Shown: in pieces, positions 40,309-48,508 of the stretch
Numbering within the stretch: the first letter of the stretch is position 1
Layout: every line of letters begins with the position of its first letter
Assembly: GCF_003627815.1 (NCBI RefSeq)
Contig: NZ_CP032698.1
Location: forward strand, 5,394,001 to 5,458,000
Length of the DNA stretch: 64,000 nucleotides
Reading direction: 5' to 3'
Source: Streptomyces hundungensis
Lineage (GTDB): Bacteria; Actinomycetota; Actinomycetes; Streptomycetales; Streptomycetaceae
Made by a program: the position numbers and the translations under genes
Notes under the pieces: model-generated
Databases searched by the model: none
Told to the model about the DNA's origin: nothing
Seen by the model: the letters and a program-made list of their open reading frames with translations, nothing else

Positions 40309-42606
40309 TCAGACCTTCTGCGGGCTGGCCTTCTGCGGGCCGGCCTTCTGTGGGCTGGCCTTCTGTGGGCTGGCCTTCTGTGGGCTGAGCGCGATCATCT
40401 TGGCGATCCGGTCGGGGGTGACCGCCCGCGAGTAGAACCAGCCCTGCCCGGTGTCGCAGCCGATCCGGGCGAGCCGGGCCGCCTGTTCGGCGCTCTCCAC
40501 GCACTCGGCGGTGACGGTGAGCCCGAGCCGGTGGGCGAGCTGGACCAGCGCCTCGACGATGGTCTCGTCGGCCGGGTTGGGGTGGGCGCCGCCCTCGTCG
40601 TACTGGAAGCCGCGCACGAAGGACCCGTCGAGCTTGAGGACGGAGACGGGCAGCCGGCTCAGATAGGCGAGGTTGGAGTAGCCGGTCCCGAAGTCGTCGA
40701 TGGCGATGTGCACGCCCATGTCGGAGAGGGCCTGAAGGGCCTGGAGGGGGCGGCCCGCCGAGCCCATCACCGCGGACTCGGTGAGCTCCAACTGGAGCAG
40801 ATGCGGCGCGAGTTGGGTCTCCGCGAGGATCTCCGCCACGTCCGCCACCAGATCGGAGTCCCACACCTGGCGCACCGCGACGTTGACGCTGACGAAGACC
40901 GGCGGCGCATCGGGATGCGCGAGCTGCCAGCGGCGGGCCTGCCGACAGGCGGTGCGCAGCACCCAGCGGCCGAGCTGCACCACCGAGCCGTCTTCTTCAG
41001 CAATTCCGATGAACCGATTCGGCGGAAGCGTCCCGAATTGCGGGTGGTTCCAGCGGACCAGCGCCTCGACGCCGTGCACGACCCCGTCGGCCATTCCCAC
41101 CAACGGCTGGTACTCCAGCGTGAACTCGCCCCGCTCCACGGCCGGTCGCAGCGTCGAGGACAGCGCCTGGCGGGTCATGCGGTGGGCGTTGCGCTCGGGG
41201 TCGAAGAGGGTCCAGCGGGCCTTGCCGTCGGCCTTCGCCCAGTACAGCGTGGTGTCGGCGGCTTGCATCAGACCGGTCGCCGTGGTGCCGGCGCTGGCCC
41301 GCTCCACCACCCCGATCGAGGCCGACACCGACAGGCGCTGGCCCGCGAGGTCGAAGGGCTGCTGGAGCGCGTCCAGGACCGAGCGGGCCAGCTCGGCCAG
41401 TTGCTCCGTACCCGTCGAGTCCTCGACGAGTACGGCGAATTCGTCTCCGCCGAGCCGCGCCACCAGATGGCCGCCGCGCGCATACCCGGACTGGTCGGCG
41501 CACTCGGTGAGGCGGGCCGCGACCGCGCTGAGCAGCCGGTCGCCGACCCGGTGGCCGAGCGTGTCGTTGACCGCCTTGAACCCGTCGAGGTCGAGGTAGC
41601 AGATCCCGATGCGGCCGGTGCCGCCGTCGTCGTACGCGGACGCTTCGAGGGCGGAGGTGAGCCGTTCGAAGAACAGGGTGCGGTTGGGCAGCCGGGTCAC
41701 CGGGTCGTGCATCTGGAGGTGGCGAAGGCGGGCCTGGAGTTCGCGCCGGTCGCTGATGTCCCCGATCGACAGCAGCACGGTGGAACTGTCCGGTACGGGT
41801 GCGACGGTCACCTCCGCCCACAGCGAGCGCCCGTCGGGGTGCTTGAGGCGGCGGGTGCAGCGGAACCGGGTGCGGGCGCCGCGCAGCACTTCGCGGTAGG
41901 CGTGCCAGGCGCGGTTGTCGGCGGCGAGGTCGACGAGGTCGGCTGCGTCCTGCTCGCACAGCGCGTCCGGGTCGGTGCCCAGGAGTTCGGCGAGCGCGTC
42001 GTTGGCGGCGACGACGGTGCCCTCGCGGTCGACGACGGCCATCGCGAGGTGGGCGGCGTTGAACGCGGCCCGGTAGTCGCGCAGTTCGGAAGGGGAGGGC
42101 ACGTGCCGCTCGGCCTGCTGATCGCCGAGGAGTTCGGCGGGCCGCGTGTTTCGAGCGCCGGCGCGCCTACTGGCGTCCGGCGCGGGGTCGTCCTGCTTCG
42201 GGGGGTGCTCGGTCAGGGGGTTTCCGGCACGTTCCGGGGGGCGGTCCGCCAGGGCGCCCGCGATCCGGTCCGTATGACGCTCTGTGACGGGCGGCCGGAT
42301 GGTCCCGGGCCCTTGGCCCGGTCCTTCGGAGGTTCCGCTCACCGCTGGCTCCCGCAGTGCATCGAAGTTGTGCAGAGGTAGTACGGAGTGTTTCGGGGTC
42401 TTCGGCCGGGGTGGACGACGGCCCGGTGAGGCCGGATCCACGCTGGAAAGTGTGCCGATCATAGAGGCTGGCGCAATGCGCGATCCAGCTTCGTCGTCGT
42501 GATCAAGCGCACCTGGAGTCCCGTGTCGATCGTTGACCGATCGTTTCTGCGCGGGTGTGGCCGGGATCGGGCCGCCGGTGATCGGTCGTGACTTTGCGTA
42601 AGTCAT
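40309..42606 (-). CDS. PAS-GGDEF-EAL cyclic di-GMP enzyme
   Basis: 765 residues. A long disordered N-terminus (about 1-160) precedes a PAS domain (about 175-290; LAMAVVDREGTVVAANDALAELLG), GGDEF (about 300-465; intact ARLGGDEFAV near 385, with FFERLTSAL) and EAL (about 480-735; GVEALVRW near 514, LTESAVM, IDDFGTGYSNLAYLS, KLDGSFV). Both catalytic motifs look intact, so it may make and degrade c-di-GMP, which controls development via BldD in Streptomyces. The C-terminus has five SPQKA-type repeats coded by a 15-bp DNA repeat. ATG 42606 chosen; the frame is open 29 codons further. No transmembrane helix. Confidence 0.9.
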   Translation of the reverse strand: MTYAKSRPITGGPIPATPAQKRSVNDRHGTPGALDHDDEAGSRIAPASMIGTLSSVDPASPGRRPPRPKTPKHSVLPLHNFDALREPAVSGTSEGPGQGPGTIRPPVTERHTDRIAGALADRPPERAGNPLTEHPPKQDDPAPDASRRAGARNTRPAELLGDQQAERHVPSPSELRDYRAAFNAAHLAMAVVDREGTVVAANDALAELLGTDPDALCEQDAADLVDLAADNRAWHAYREVLRGARTRFRCTRRLKHPDGRSLWAEVTVAPVPDSSTVLLSIGDISDRRELQARLRHLQMHDPVTRLPNRTLFFERLTSALEASAYDDGGTGRIGICYLDLDGFKAVNDTLGHRVGDRLLSAVAARLTECADQSGYARGGHLVARLGGDEFAVLVEDSTGTEQLAELARSVLDALQQPFDLAGQRLSVSASIGVVERASAGTTATGLMQAADTTLYWAKADGKARWTLFDPERNAHRMTRQALSSTLRPAVERGEFTLEYQPLVGMADGVVHGVEALVRWNHPQFGTLPPNRFIGIAEEDGSVVQLGRWVLRTACRQARRWQLAHPDAPPVFVSVNVAVRQVWDSDLVADVAEILAETQLAPHLLQLELTESAVMGSAGRPLQALQALSDMGVHIAIDDFGTGYSNLAYLSRLPVSVLKLDGSFVRGFQYDEGGAHPNPADETIVEALVQLAHRLGLTVTAECVESAEQAARLARIGCDTGQGWFYSRAVTPDRIAKMIALSPQKASPQKASPQKAGPQKASPQKV
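40314..40388 (-). repeat. Five 15-bp in-frame tandem repeats at the 3' end of the c-di-GMP gene
   Basis: CCTTCTGYGGGCYGG units at 40314, 40329, 40344, 40359 and 40374 encode the SPQKA repeats. Copies are nearly identical, so unit number probably varies between strains. Confidence 0.9.
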
Positions 42607-42712
42607 CGGGGTGTCGGCCCTCTCACCCTTCCGGGGCAGGGAAACAGGGCGTATCGGTCGAAACCTGCACAAAGTGGGTGGGATGTCCCGCATCCCGTCC
42701 CCGGAGGTCGAT

Positions 42713-43954
42713 GTGCAGCGTCAGCAGACACCCGGGGGAGTGGAGCGCGCCCGGCTGCGCGGTGCCGTGGCGGCGCTCACCTCCCTCGCGGCGCTCGCCG
42801 CCATCTCGCTGGTGTCCGGACCGGCCGTCGCGGCGAACTCGGCGGTGCCGTGCGCCCTGCCCAGGACCGACGCCCACCACTCGCTCGGCGTCGACACCTG
42901 GAACCCGGCCTACCCGCGCCCCGTGCGCACCCTCAACGCGGGCATGGTCTTCCTCTCCTTCCCGGACTCGAAGCCGGCCGTCACCCCCGACGACCTGGTC
43001 GCCGACTACTTCCCCGCCACCAGCCGCTTCTTCGACCAGGCCTCGTACGGGAAGTTCCGCCTCAACGCCCAGCCGCAGCGGCACTGGGTGCGGATGCCGG
43101 CCGCGTCGACCTCGTACCGCATACAGCGTGACTGGGACCCCGGGCAGCGCACGCGCTATCTGACGGACGCGATCCGGGCCGCCGACGCCACGGTCGACTT
43201 CTCGACGTTCGACATCGTCTATCTGGTCGCCGACCCGGACGCGCCCGGCGTCGACTCCGACGCCACGAAGGTCGTGAACTTCGACCGGCCCGTCCGCGCG
43301 GACGGCCGGGACATCAACCGGGTGGTGACCGTCTTCGAGCACCACCCGCCGGACCGCAACGTGCTGGCACACGAGACCGGGCACGTCTTCGACCTGCCCG
43401 ACCTCTACCACCGGCCGCAGGACGGCAAGAACGGCGACTGGGACACCTACGTCGGCGACTGGGACGTCATGGGCAGCCAGTTCGGCACGGCACCCGACCT
43501 GTTCGGCTGGCAGAAGTGGAAGCTGGGCTGGCTGGACCGGCAGGAGGTCACCTGTGTGACGGGCGACGGCACCAGCCGGTTCACCCTGGAACCGCTGTCC
43601 GCCTCCCTCGCCACGGCGGGCCTCACCGGCAAGCGCCTCGCGGTGCTCCGTACCGGCGAGGACCGGGCGATCGCCATCGAGGTGCGGGACTCGGGTGGCC
43701 TGGACCGGGCCAGTTGCAGCCAGGGGCTGCTCGTCTACCGGGTCCGCAGCGGGTCGGCGTCCGGCGGGGGCCCGGTCGAGGTGCTCGACGCGCACCCCGA
43801 CACCGAGGCGTGCTGGGAGAGGTCGGTCCACCCGGCGCTCGCGGACGCCCCGATCGCGCTCGGCGAGACGTTCACCGTGCCCGGCGAGGGCATCCGCATC
43901 GAGGCCGAGGGACGGACCAAATCGGGCGCCTGGACGGTCAAGGTCTCCTACTGA
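42713..43954 (+). CDS. Secreted M6-like zinc metalloprotease
   Basis: 413 residues from GTG 42713, which has CCGGAGG at a 6-nt spacing; ATG 42683 with a poor site is the alternative. Signal peptide to about residue 40 (SGPAVAANS). The catalytic zinc motif is HETGHVFDLPD (HExxH), followed by GDWDVMGS, the M6 Met-turn-like segment. M6 (immune inhibitor A-like) proteases are extracellular. The C-terminal third (about 260-413) is beta-rich. It diverges from the c-di-GMP gene, with start codons about 107 bp apart, and ends at the terminator before the tRNA. Confidence 0.85.
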   Translation: MQRQQTPGGVERARLRGAVAALTSLAALAAISLVSGPAVAANSAVPCALPRTDAHHSLGVDTWNPAYPRPVRTLNAGMVFLSFPDSKPAVTPDDLVADYFPATSRFFDQASYGKFRLNAQPQRHWVRMPAASTSYRIQRDWDPGQRTRYLTDAIRAADATVDFSTFDIVYLVADPDAPGVDSDATKVVNFDRPVRADGRDINRVVTVFEHHPPDRNVLAHETGHVFDLPDLYHRPQDGKNGDWDTYVGDWDVMGSQFGTAPDLFGWQKWKLGWLDRQEVTCVTGDGTSRFTLEPLSASLATAGLTGKRLAVLRTGEDRAIAIEVRDSGGLDRASCSQGLLVYRVRSGSASGGGPVEVLDAHPDTEACWERSVHPALADAPIALGETFTVPGEGIRIEAEGRTKSGAWTVKVSY

Positions 43955-43985
43955 GAGCCCGCCGTCACCGCCCCGACCGGGACAC

Positions 43986-44019
43986 GAAGAAGCCCCCCGC
44001 TCGCGCGAGGGGCTTCTTC
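43986..44019. terminator. Bidirectional terminator (metalloprotease / tRNA-Lys copy 3)
   Basis: GAAGAAGCCCC (43986-43996) pairs with GGGGCTTCTTC (44009-44019); the loop itself can pair (CTCGCGCGAG). Confidence 0.85.
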
Positions 44020-44025
44020 CGTCGG

Positions 44026-44099
44026 TGCGCCGCCAGGGACTCGAACCCCGGACCCGCTGATTAAGAGTCAGCTGCTCTAACCAACTGAGCTAGCGGCGC
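44026..44099 (-). tRNA. tRNA-Lys (anticodon CUU), copy 3
   Basis: Identical cloverleaf to copies 1 and 2. Its first ten nucleotides (GCGCCGCTAG) are also the last codons and TAG stop of the upstream CDS on the same strand. Confidence 0.97.
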
Positions 44100-44911
44100 C
44101 TGCTGACGTCGTAGACATTAGCACCCTGATCCGCGCGAGGAAAAATCGATATCCGGGGAGGGTCCGTGGCCTCGTTCCTGGCGGCCCGGACGCAGGCCCA
44201 CAGCAGGACGTCGGGCCCCGGCAGCCACGGGCGGCGGGTGTCGGGGGCCACCAGCCAGCGGGCCGCGCCCAGGTTCTCGCGGTCCGGGCGGACCAGGGCC
44301 GGCACGGTGACCGCGTCCCCCGCGCCGTGACACAGCAGCGGCGGGACGGGGACGTCGCTGCCGTGCCACTCCTCCCACTCCAGGAGCGAGGGCAGGCGCT
44401 GCGCGGTGCCGGGAGCGGCGAACAGGAGCATGCGCCCGCGGTGGATCGCTACCGGGCCCGACCCGGGCCCCTCGGCCCACAGCCGGTCGAGCATCCGGCG
44501 CCCGAAGATCGACGGCACGTTCACCACGTCGAAGACCGTGCCGCAGGGCAGCACCCCGGGGGCGGTCGGGCGGCCCTCCCACAGGGCGAGAGTGCTGCGC
44601 GGGTGGCTGGCCGCCGACGACAGCCAGGCGGCGCCCGCCGCGGTCACCTCGCCGGCCTGATGGCCGCCCTCGTCCCGCAGGAGCCGCAGGACGTCGAGGT
44701 CGTCCCCACCCCTGACGGGTCCGCCGCGGACGCCAACGCCGGGCGCGCGGGGCGGGACGACGTCCGTACCGGCCGCGTGGCGCCGGACATCGCCCGCGCC
44801 GGCCGCGCGGCCGCCCTCGGTCGGCCCGCCGCGCCCGCCGACCGCGGTCAGTGGCCCACCACCGCCGGCCGTCTCCCGAACGCCGCTTCCCCTGCCGTTG
44901 TCACTGCTCAT
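44090..44911 (-). CDS. Conserved protein, 'bifunctional primase/polymerase'-type annotation; stop codon inside tRNA-Lys
   Basis: 273 residues. A Gly/Arg-rich N-terminus (about 1-85) is followed by a folded part: AAWLSSAASHPRSTLALWEG, VLPCGTVFDVVNVPSIFGRRMLDRLW, GPVAIHRGRMLLFAAPGTAQRLPSLLEWEEW, ending NVYDVSRRR. Related Streptomyces proteins are commonly labelled bifunctional DNA primase/polymerase from AEP-like folds, but I see no complete polymerase acidic triad, so activity is doubtful. The TAG stop is nucleotides 8-10 of tRNA-Lys. The ribosome binding site before the ATG is weak. Function unknown. Confidence 0.7.
   Translation of the reverse strand: MSSDNGRGSGVRETAGGGGPLTAVGGRGGPTEGGRAAGAGDVRRHAAGTDVVPPRAPGVGVRGGPVRGGDDLDVLRLLRDEGGHQAGEVTAAGAAWLSSAASHPRSTLALWEGRPTAPGVLPCGTVFDVVNVPSIFGRRMLDRLWAEGPGSGPVAIHRGRMLLFAAPGTAQRLPSLLEWEEWHGSDVPVPPLLCHGAGDAVTVPALVRPDRENLGAARWLVAPDTRRPWLPGPDVLLWACVRAARNEATDPPRISIFPRADQGANVYDVSRRR
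44115..44120 (-). promoter_or_regulatory. -10 element of tRNA-Lys copy 3, inside a CDS
   Basis: TAATGT on the minus strand, again 16 nt from the tRNA 5' end with a GTCAGCAG leader, but here embedded in the last codons of the 44090-44911 gene. Confidence 0.6.
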
Positions 44912-45013
44912 GCTCTACGTCTACCGGGCGGCCACGTTCCGCCCCGGCGGCTTGGCAAAAACCGGGACAGGGCGGGGCGGGAGGGCGTATCTTGCGCCCC
45001 GGCATTCCGCCCC

Positions 45014-45023
45014 GGCATATGCC
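45014..45023. promoter_or_regulatory. Palindrome GGCATATGCC
   Basis: Second occurrence of the palindrome seen at 32290-32301, in the 181-bp gap upstream of the 44090-44911 gene. The gap holds no CDS. Confidence 0.3.
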
Positions 45024-45092
45024 AGGGGGCCGGGGCGGCTGCCCGTGGTCCCGCTGGACCGGGACCGGCTCGCCCGGGGCGCGCCCGGAGCC

Positions 45093-45440
45093 TCAGGGAA
45101 TGTCGCCCGAGCGCATCAGATCACGGCCGAACTCGATCATCTTCTTCGCGTAGTCCTCGGTCCACTGGGCCCGCTCCGCCACGTCGGCGGGGGTCAGCCG
45201 GTCGAAGCGGCGGGGGTCGGCGAGCTGGGCCGCCGCGATCGCCTGGAACTCGACGGCCCGGTCCGCCGCGGCCCGGAACGCGAGGGCCAGCTCGGTGGAA
45301 CGGCTCAGGAGCGCCCGGGGATCTTCTATGGACTCCAGGTCGAAGAAGTGCTCCGGGTCGGCGGTGGCCTCGGAAGGCTCGAAGAGCAGCGGCGCCGGCC
45401 TCAGCCGCTGCCGCTCCTCGTTCCGCTCGTGCTCCGCCAT
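45093..45440 (-). CDS. Small conserved hypothetical protein
   Basis: 115 residues, soluble, acidic and mostly helical (AEHERNEERQRLRPAPLLFE; DRAVEFQAIAAAQLADP; DYAKKMIEFGRDLMRSGDIP). It has no cysteines, membrane segment or recognised domain. GGGAGGACAG just before the ATG is a strong ribosome binding site, so it is a real gene. It lies 150 bp downstream of the nuclease-helicase operon on the same strand; that gap has no clear terminator, so co-transcription is possible. Confidence 0.75.
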   Translation of the reverse strand: MAEHERNEERQRLRPAPLLFEPSEATADPEHFFDLESIEDPRALLSRSTELALAFRAAADRAVEFQAIAAAQLADPRRFDRLTPADVAERAQWTEDYAKKMIEFGRDLMRSGDIP

Positions 45441-45590
45441 GTCTGTCCTCCCAGGGGCAGGTCGACGCTCAGGGTCAGGGCGCCCCGGCCACCGTCCATT
45501 GTCCCGCCCCGGCGCAAGGGGGCCTTCGACGGGCTGCCGGGGCTGCGTCCGTCGGCCGCCTGTGGCGGCGTGCCGGACTCCGTCCGGCGG

Positions 45591-46922
45591 TCAGGGCGTC
45601 CATGCCACGCGGTGGTGGGAGAGGTGGTCCCACGTCGCCATCATCGCCTCCCACCCGTCCGGAAATTTCACCGTCACGCCCAGTTGGACCGGCTCCGTCG
45701 AGGGGTGTTCGTCCAGGAGGTCGCTCACGCCCGCGCGGCACACCACCACGCACGCGTGCCGGTGGCGCGAGGTCAGTACGCACAGGCGGCCCGTCTCCAG
45801 GTGGAAGGCGGTCGCGTCCGGGCGGCCCGACAGGGGGTGCAGCACGACCGTCACGTCGAACTCCCTGCCCTGGAGCCGGTTCGCGGTGTCGACCGCCACC
45901 CCCGTCACCCCCAGCTCCGCGAGCGCCACCCGGATCGCGGCGGCCTGGTCGCGGTGGGCGGTGCCGACCGCGATCCGGTCCGCGGTGAGCGGGGCCGGCT
46001 CCGGCGAGCGCTCGCTGGTCGCCACCCCGCCCCGGTCCAGGAGCCGGCGTACGACCTGGGCGAGTGCGCCGATCGCCTCCGGGTCGGTGCGCGGGGTGTG
46101 CCGGGCCGGCAGTTCCAGCAGGGCCCAGCCCGACGTGGCCGCCTCGTCCAGCGCCCGGTCCGGCGCCGAGCCGTCCGAGGCGACGCCGAACGACAGCCGC
46201 CGGTCCTCGGGGCCGGTGCCGCTGCGGAACGGCGTGAACGGATAGAACGCGGCCGACACCAGCGGTGCCGCCGACGCCGGCAGCCGCCACGACACGGGCA
46301 GCCGGTGCTGCGGCAGCTCCGGATTGTGGGCGAGCAGCGTCGTGACGGCGCTCGCCGACGGGTCGTAGGACAGCCCCGCCCACTGATCGGCGTCCGCGAT
46401 CGCGAAGGGGTCGAGCTGCCCCGGGTCGCCCACGAACAGGGCCCGCTCGAAGAGGCCGGCCACCGCGAGGAGCGCGTCCGAGCGCATCTGGTACGCCTCG
46501 TCCACGATCGCGTGCCGCCACGGCTCGACGTCCTTCACATGCGCCCACTTCGCCGCCGTCGAGATCACCACGGAGAGCCCCGCGAGGTCACCCGCCTTCG
46601 ACGACTTGCGTACGTTGTCGAGCGCGTCCAGAGCCTTGTCGTACGGGTCGCTGTCACTGCTGTGCAGCCGGCCGACCGGCAGGTCGGGGGCCTTCTCCGC
46701 GAGGCGTACCACCAGGTCGTCCACCTGGGCGTTGGTCTGGGCCACCACCATCAACGGGCGCCCCGCGGCGGCCAGTTCGAGCGCGGCGCGCACCACGAGC
46801 GTGGACTTGCCGGCGCCCGGCGGCGAGTCCACGACGATGCCGCGCGCCGAGCCGTGCAGGGTGTCGGCGAGGATCGCGTCGGTCGCCGCGGCCGCTGCCG
46901 CCGCCGGGTCGAAGGCGGTCAC
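45591..46922 (-). CDS. Superfamily I DNA/RNA helicase-like ATPase
   Basis: 443 residues. Motif I DSPPGAGKSTL (about 32-42), Ia VVAQTNAQVDDLV, II IVDEAYQM (139-146, DExx box with Tyr), III LFVGDPGQLDP (162-172), IV-like VSWRLPASAAPLV, V VDTANRLQGREFDVTVVLHP, VI VLTSRHRHACVVVCR. This order is that of UvrD/DNA2-type SF1 helicases, but it is compact with short insertions. GTG start overlaps the stop of the 529-residue gene (GTGA). It would translocate on nucleic acid with the upstream nuclease, like a split AddAB or DNA2. Cellular role unknown. Confidence 0.85.
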   Translation of the reverse strand: MTAFDPAAAAAAATDAILADTLHGSARGIVVDSPPGAGKSTLVVRAALELAAAGRPLMVVAQTNAQVDDLVVRLAEKAPDLPVGRLHSSDSDPYDKALDALDNVRKSSKAGDLAGLSVVISTAAKWAHVKDVEPWRHAIVDEAYQMRSDALLAVAGLFERALFVGDPGQLDPFAIADADQWAGLSYDPSASAVTTLLAHNPELPQHRLPVSWRLPASAAPLVSAAFYPFTPFRSGTGPEDRRLSFGVASDGSAPDRALDEAATSGWALLELPARHTPRTDPEAIGALAQVVRRLLDRGGVATSERSPEPAPLTADRIAVGTAHRDQAAAIRVALAELGVTGVAVDTANRLQGREFDVTVVLHPLSGRPDATAFHLETGRLCVLTSRHRHACVVVCRAGVSDLLDEHPSTEPVQLGVTVKFPDGWEAMMATWDHLSHHRVAWTP

Positions 46923-48508
46923 AGAAGGTCCTCGGAGGTCGGCGGATCGGGGCGCTCGGCGGTGGCGGAACCGGGCGGCCCGCCATGGGTCCAGGGGGTG
47001 GCTTCCGGGTCGGGCAGCTTGGGGGCGCCGCGCTGCTCGTGCTCGAACAGGGTCCAGCAGATCCGGTCGCCCTTGCCGGGGACGGAGCCGGGCGCGGGTT
47101 CCTTGGCGCGCCCCATCTTGTCCAGGACGCGCAGCACCACGGCGCCGCCCGGCTCGTACGCCACGAACTCGGCCTTCTGCGGCTTGCCGTCGAGCGTCCG
47201 GTAGACCTTGGCGCCCTCGGCGAGGTGCGGTGCGTCGTCGGTGCGCAGGGTGAGCAGGGGGCGGGGGCTCGGGCGTTTGGACTCCGACCACGCCGGGGTC
47301 ACCTCGACGACCTCGCCCGCGAACGCCTCGCCCGCCAGCCGCCGGCCCGCCATCACCAGCGGGTCGTCGAGGGCCTCGCCCGCTTCGAGTTCGGCCTGCG
47401 CGCGCTCGCGGCGCAGCAGCTTGGTGGCGGCGGTCACCGCGTCGTCGCGGCGCGGCTGGGGCGGCTCGCCCGCGGCGATCCGGTCCCGGTGGCCGGTGAA
47501 CGACCAGCGGTCGCTGGTCCAGCGGGCGGCCGCCCGCTCGCCCTCGGGGAGCTCCCGCAACAGGTCCAGGGCGTGCCACACCGCCGACCAGGTGGGCATG
47601 AGCTGGGCGGCCAGCAGGCGCCGGATCTCCCGTTCCGCAACGGTCAGTCGACCCAGGTGCTCGTCGGCCAGCAGGCCGTCCTCGGCCGCCTGGAGCGCCT
47701 GGCGGGCCCGGTCGTAGCGCTCCACGGCCGGGGCGAGCAGCCGGTTGTCGAACGCCGGGTCGGTGGCCGGGCCGGCCGGCGGGCACAGCAACTGGCCGTC
47801 CGCGCCGCGCGCCAGCTCGGCCCGCAGCGCGGCCTCGGCCCCCGACTCGCCCTCGGGCGGGTCGATCCAGGCGAGCAGGGCGCCCAGGTGCTGGTCCTCC
47901 AGGCTGGACTGGCCGGTCGCCCAGTGCCGGCCCAGCAGGTCGGTCGCGGCGAGCAGCAGCGCGGAGCCGGGGGTGCGGGCGCGCTCGGCGTAGTGCGTGA
48001 ACCAGCGGCCGAGCAGGGGAACGCGGGGCGGCGCGGGATAGGGCGCGTCCGGGTCCTGTTCGGCGGTGCGGCGAAACCGCATGGAGCGGCCGAGCAGCCG
48101 TACGAAGTCGACGCCGGCCCGGCCGGGGACGATCAACTGCGGCGCGTCCGCGCACAGTTCGACCTCGACCTTGGTCTTCTTGCCGGTCTCCGGATCCGTC
48201 TCGGAACGCTCGGCCGGCTCGACATCGTCGGCGTACGCCTCCAGGTACGGCAGGACGGCCTCGGCGAGGTCGGCCAGGAAGGTGAAGCGCAGATCGCGGT
48301 CGCGGGGCTGGGGGACCACGAGCAGCGTCGGATCGGCGCGATCGGTGCCGACGAGCGCGCCGAGCGGCGCCCCGGCCTCGCCCGCCGTGGTGAGCGGCAC
48401 GAACACGAGGGGCCGCTCGCTCAGATGCCGGTGGCGCACGGTGGTCAGGGGCTGCGCCCGCCCGGACTCGACGGCCTCCAGACGGGCCAGCGTGGAGATC
48501 AACGACAT
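46919..48508 (-). CDS. Unknown-family protein of the nuclease-helicase operon
   Basis: 529 residues, soluble, no signal peptide, no cysteine cluster. Alternating beta and helical stretches: RPLVFVPLTTAGEAG, DLRFTFLADLAEAVLPYLEAY, GVDFVRLLGRSMRFRR, HLGRLTVAEREIRRLLAAQLMP, and a C-terminal part with FAGEVVEVTPAWSESKRPSPRPLLTLRT and GDRICWTLFEHEQRG that looks like a beta-rich nucleic-acid-binding or OB-like fold. I recognise no family. Its start overlaps the nuclease stop by 10 bp and its stop overlaps the helicase start, so the three are made together and probably form a complex. Confidence 0.8.
   Translation of the reverse strand: MSLISTLARLEAVESGRAQPLTTVRHRHLSERPLVFVPLTTAGEAGAPLGALVGTDRADPTLLVVPQPRDRDLRFTFLADLAEAVLPYLEAYADDVEPAERSETDPETGKKTKVEVELCADAPQLIVPGRAGVDFVRLLGRSMRFRRTAEQDPDAPYPAPPRVPLLGRWFTHYAERARTPGSALLLAATDLLGRHWATGQSSLEDQHLGALLAWIDPPEGESGAEAALRAELARGADGQLLCPPAGPATDPAFDNRLLAPAVERYDRARQALQAAEDGLLADEHLGRLTVAEREIRRLLAAQLMPTWSAVWHALDLLRELPEGERAAARWTSDRWSFTGHRDRIAAGEPPQPRRDDAVTAATKLLRRERAQAELEAGEALDDPLVMAGRRLAGEAFAGEVVEVTPAWSESKRPSPRPLLTLRTDDAPHLAEGAKVYRTLDGKPQKAEFVAYEPGGAVVLRVLDKMGRAKEPAPGSVPGKGDRICWTLFEHEQRGAPKLPDPEATPWTHGGPPGSATAERPDPPTSEDLL

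Noticed and set aside
44090..44911. Functional DNA primase/polymerase
   Set aside because: I cannot find a complete catalytic acidic triad; kept only as a family-type annotation.
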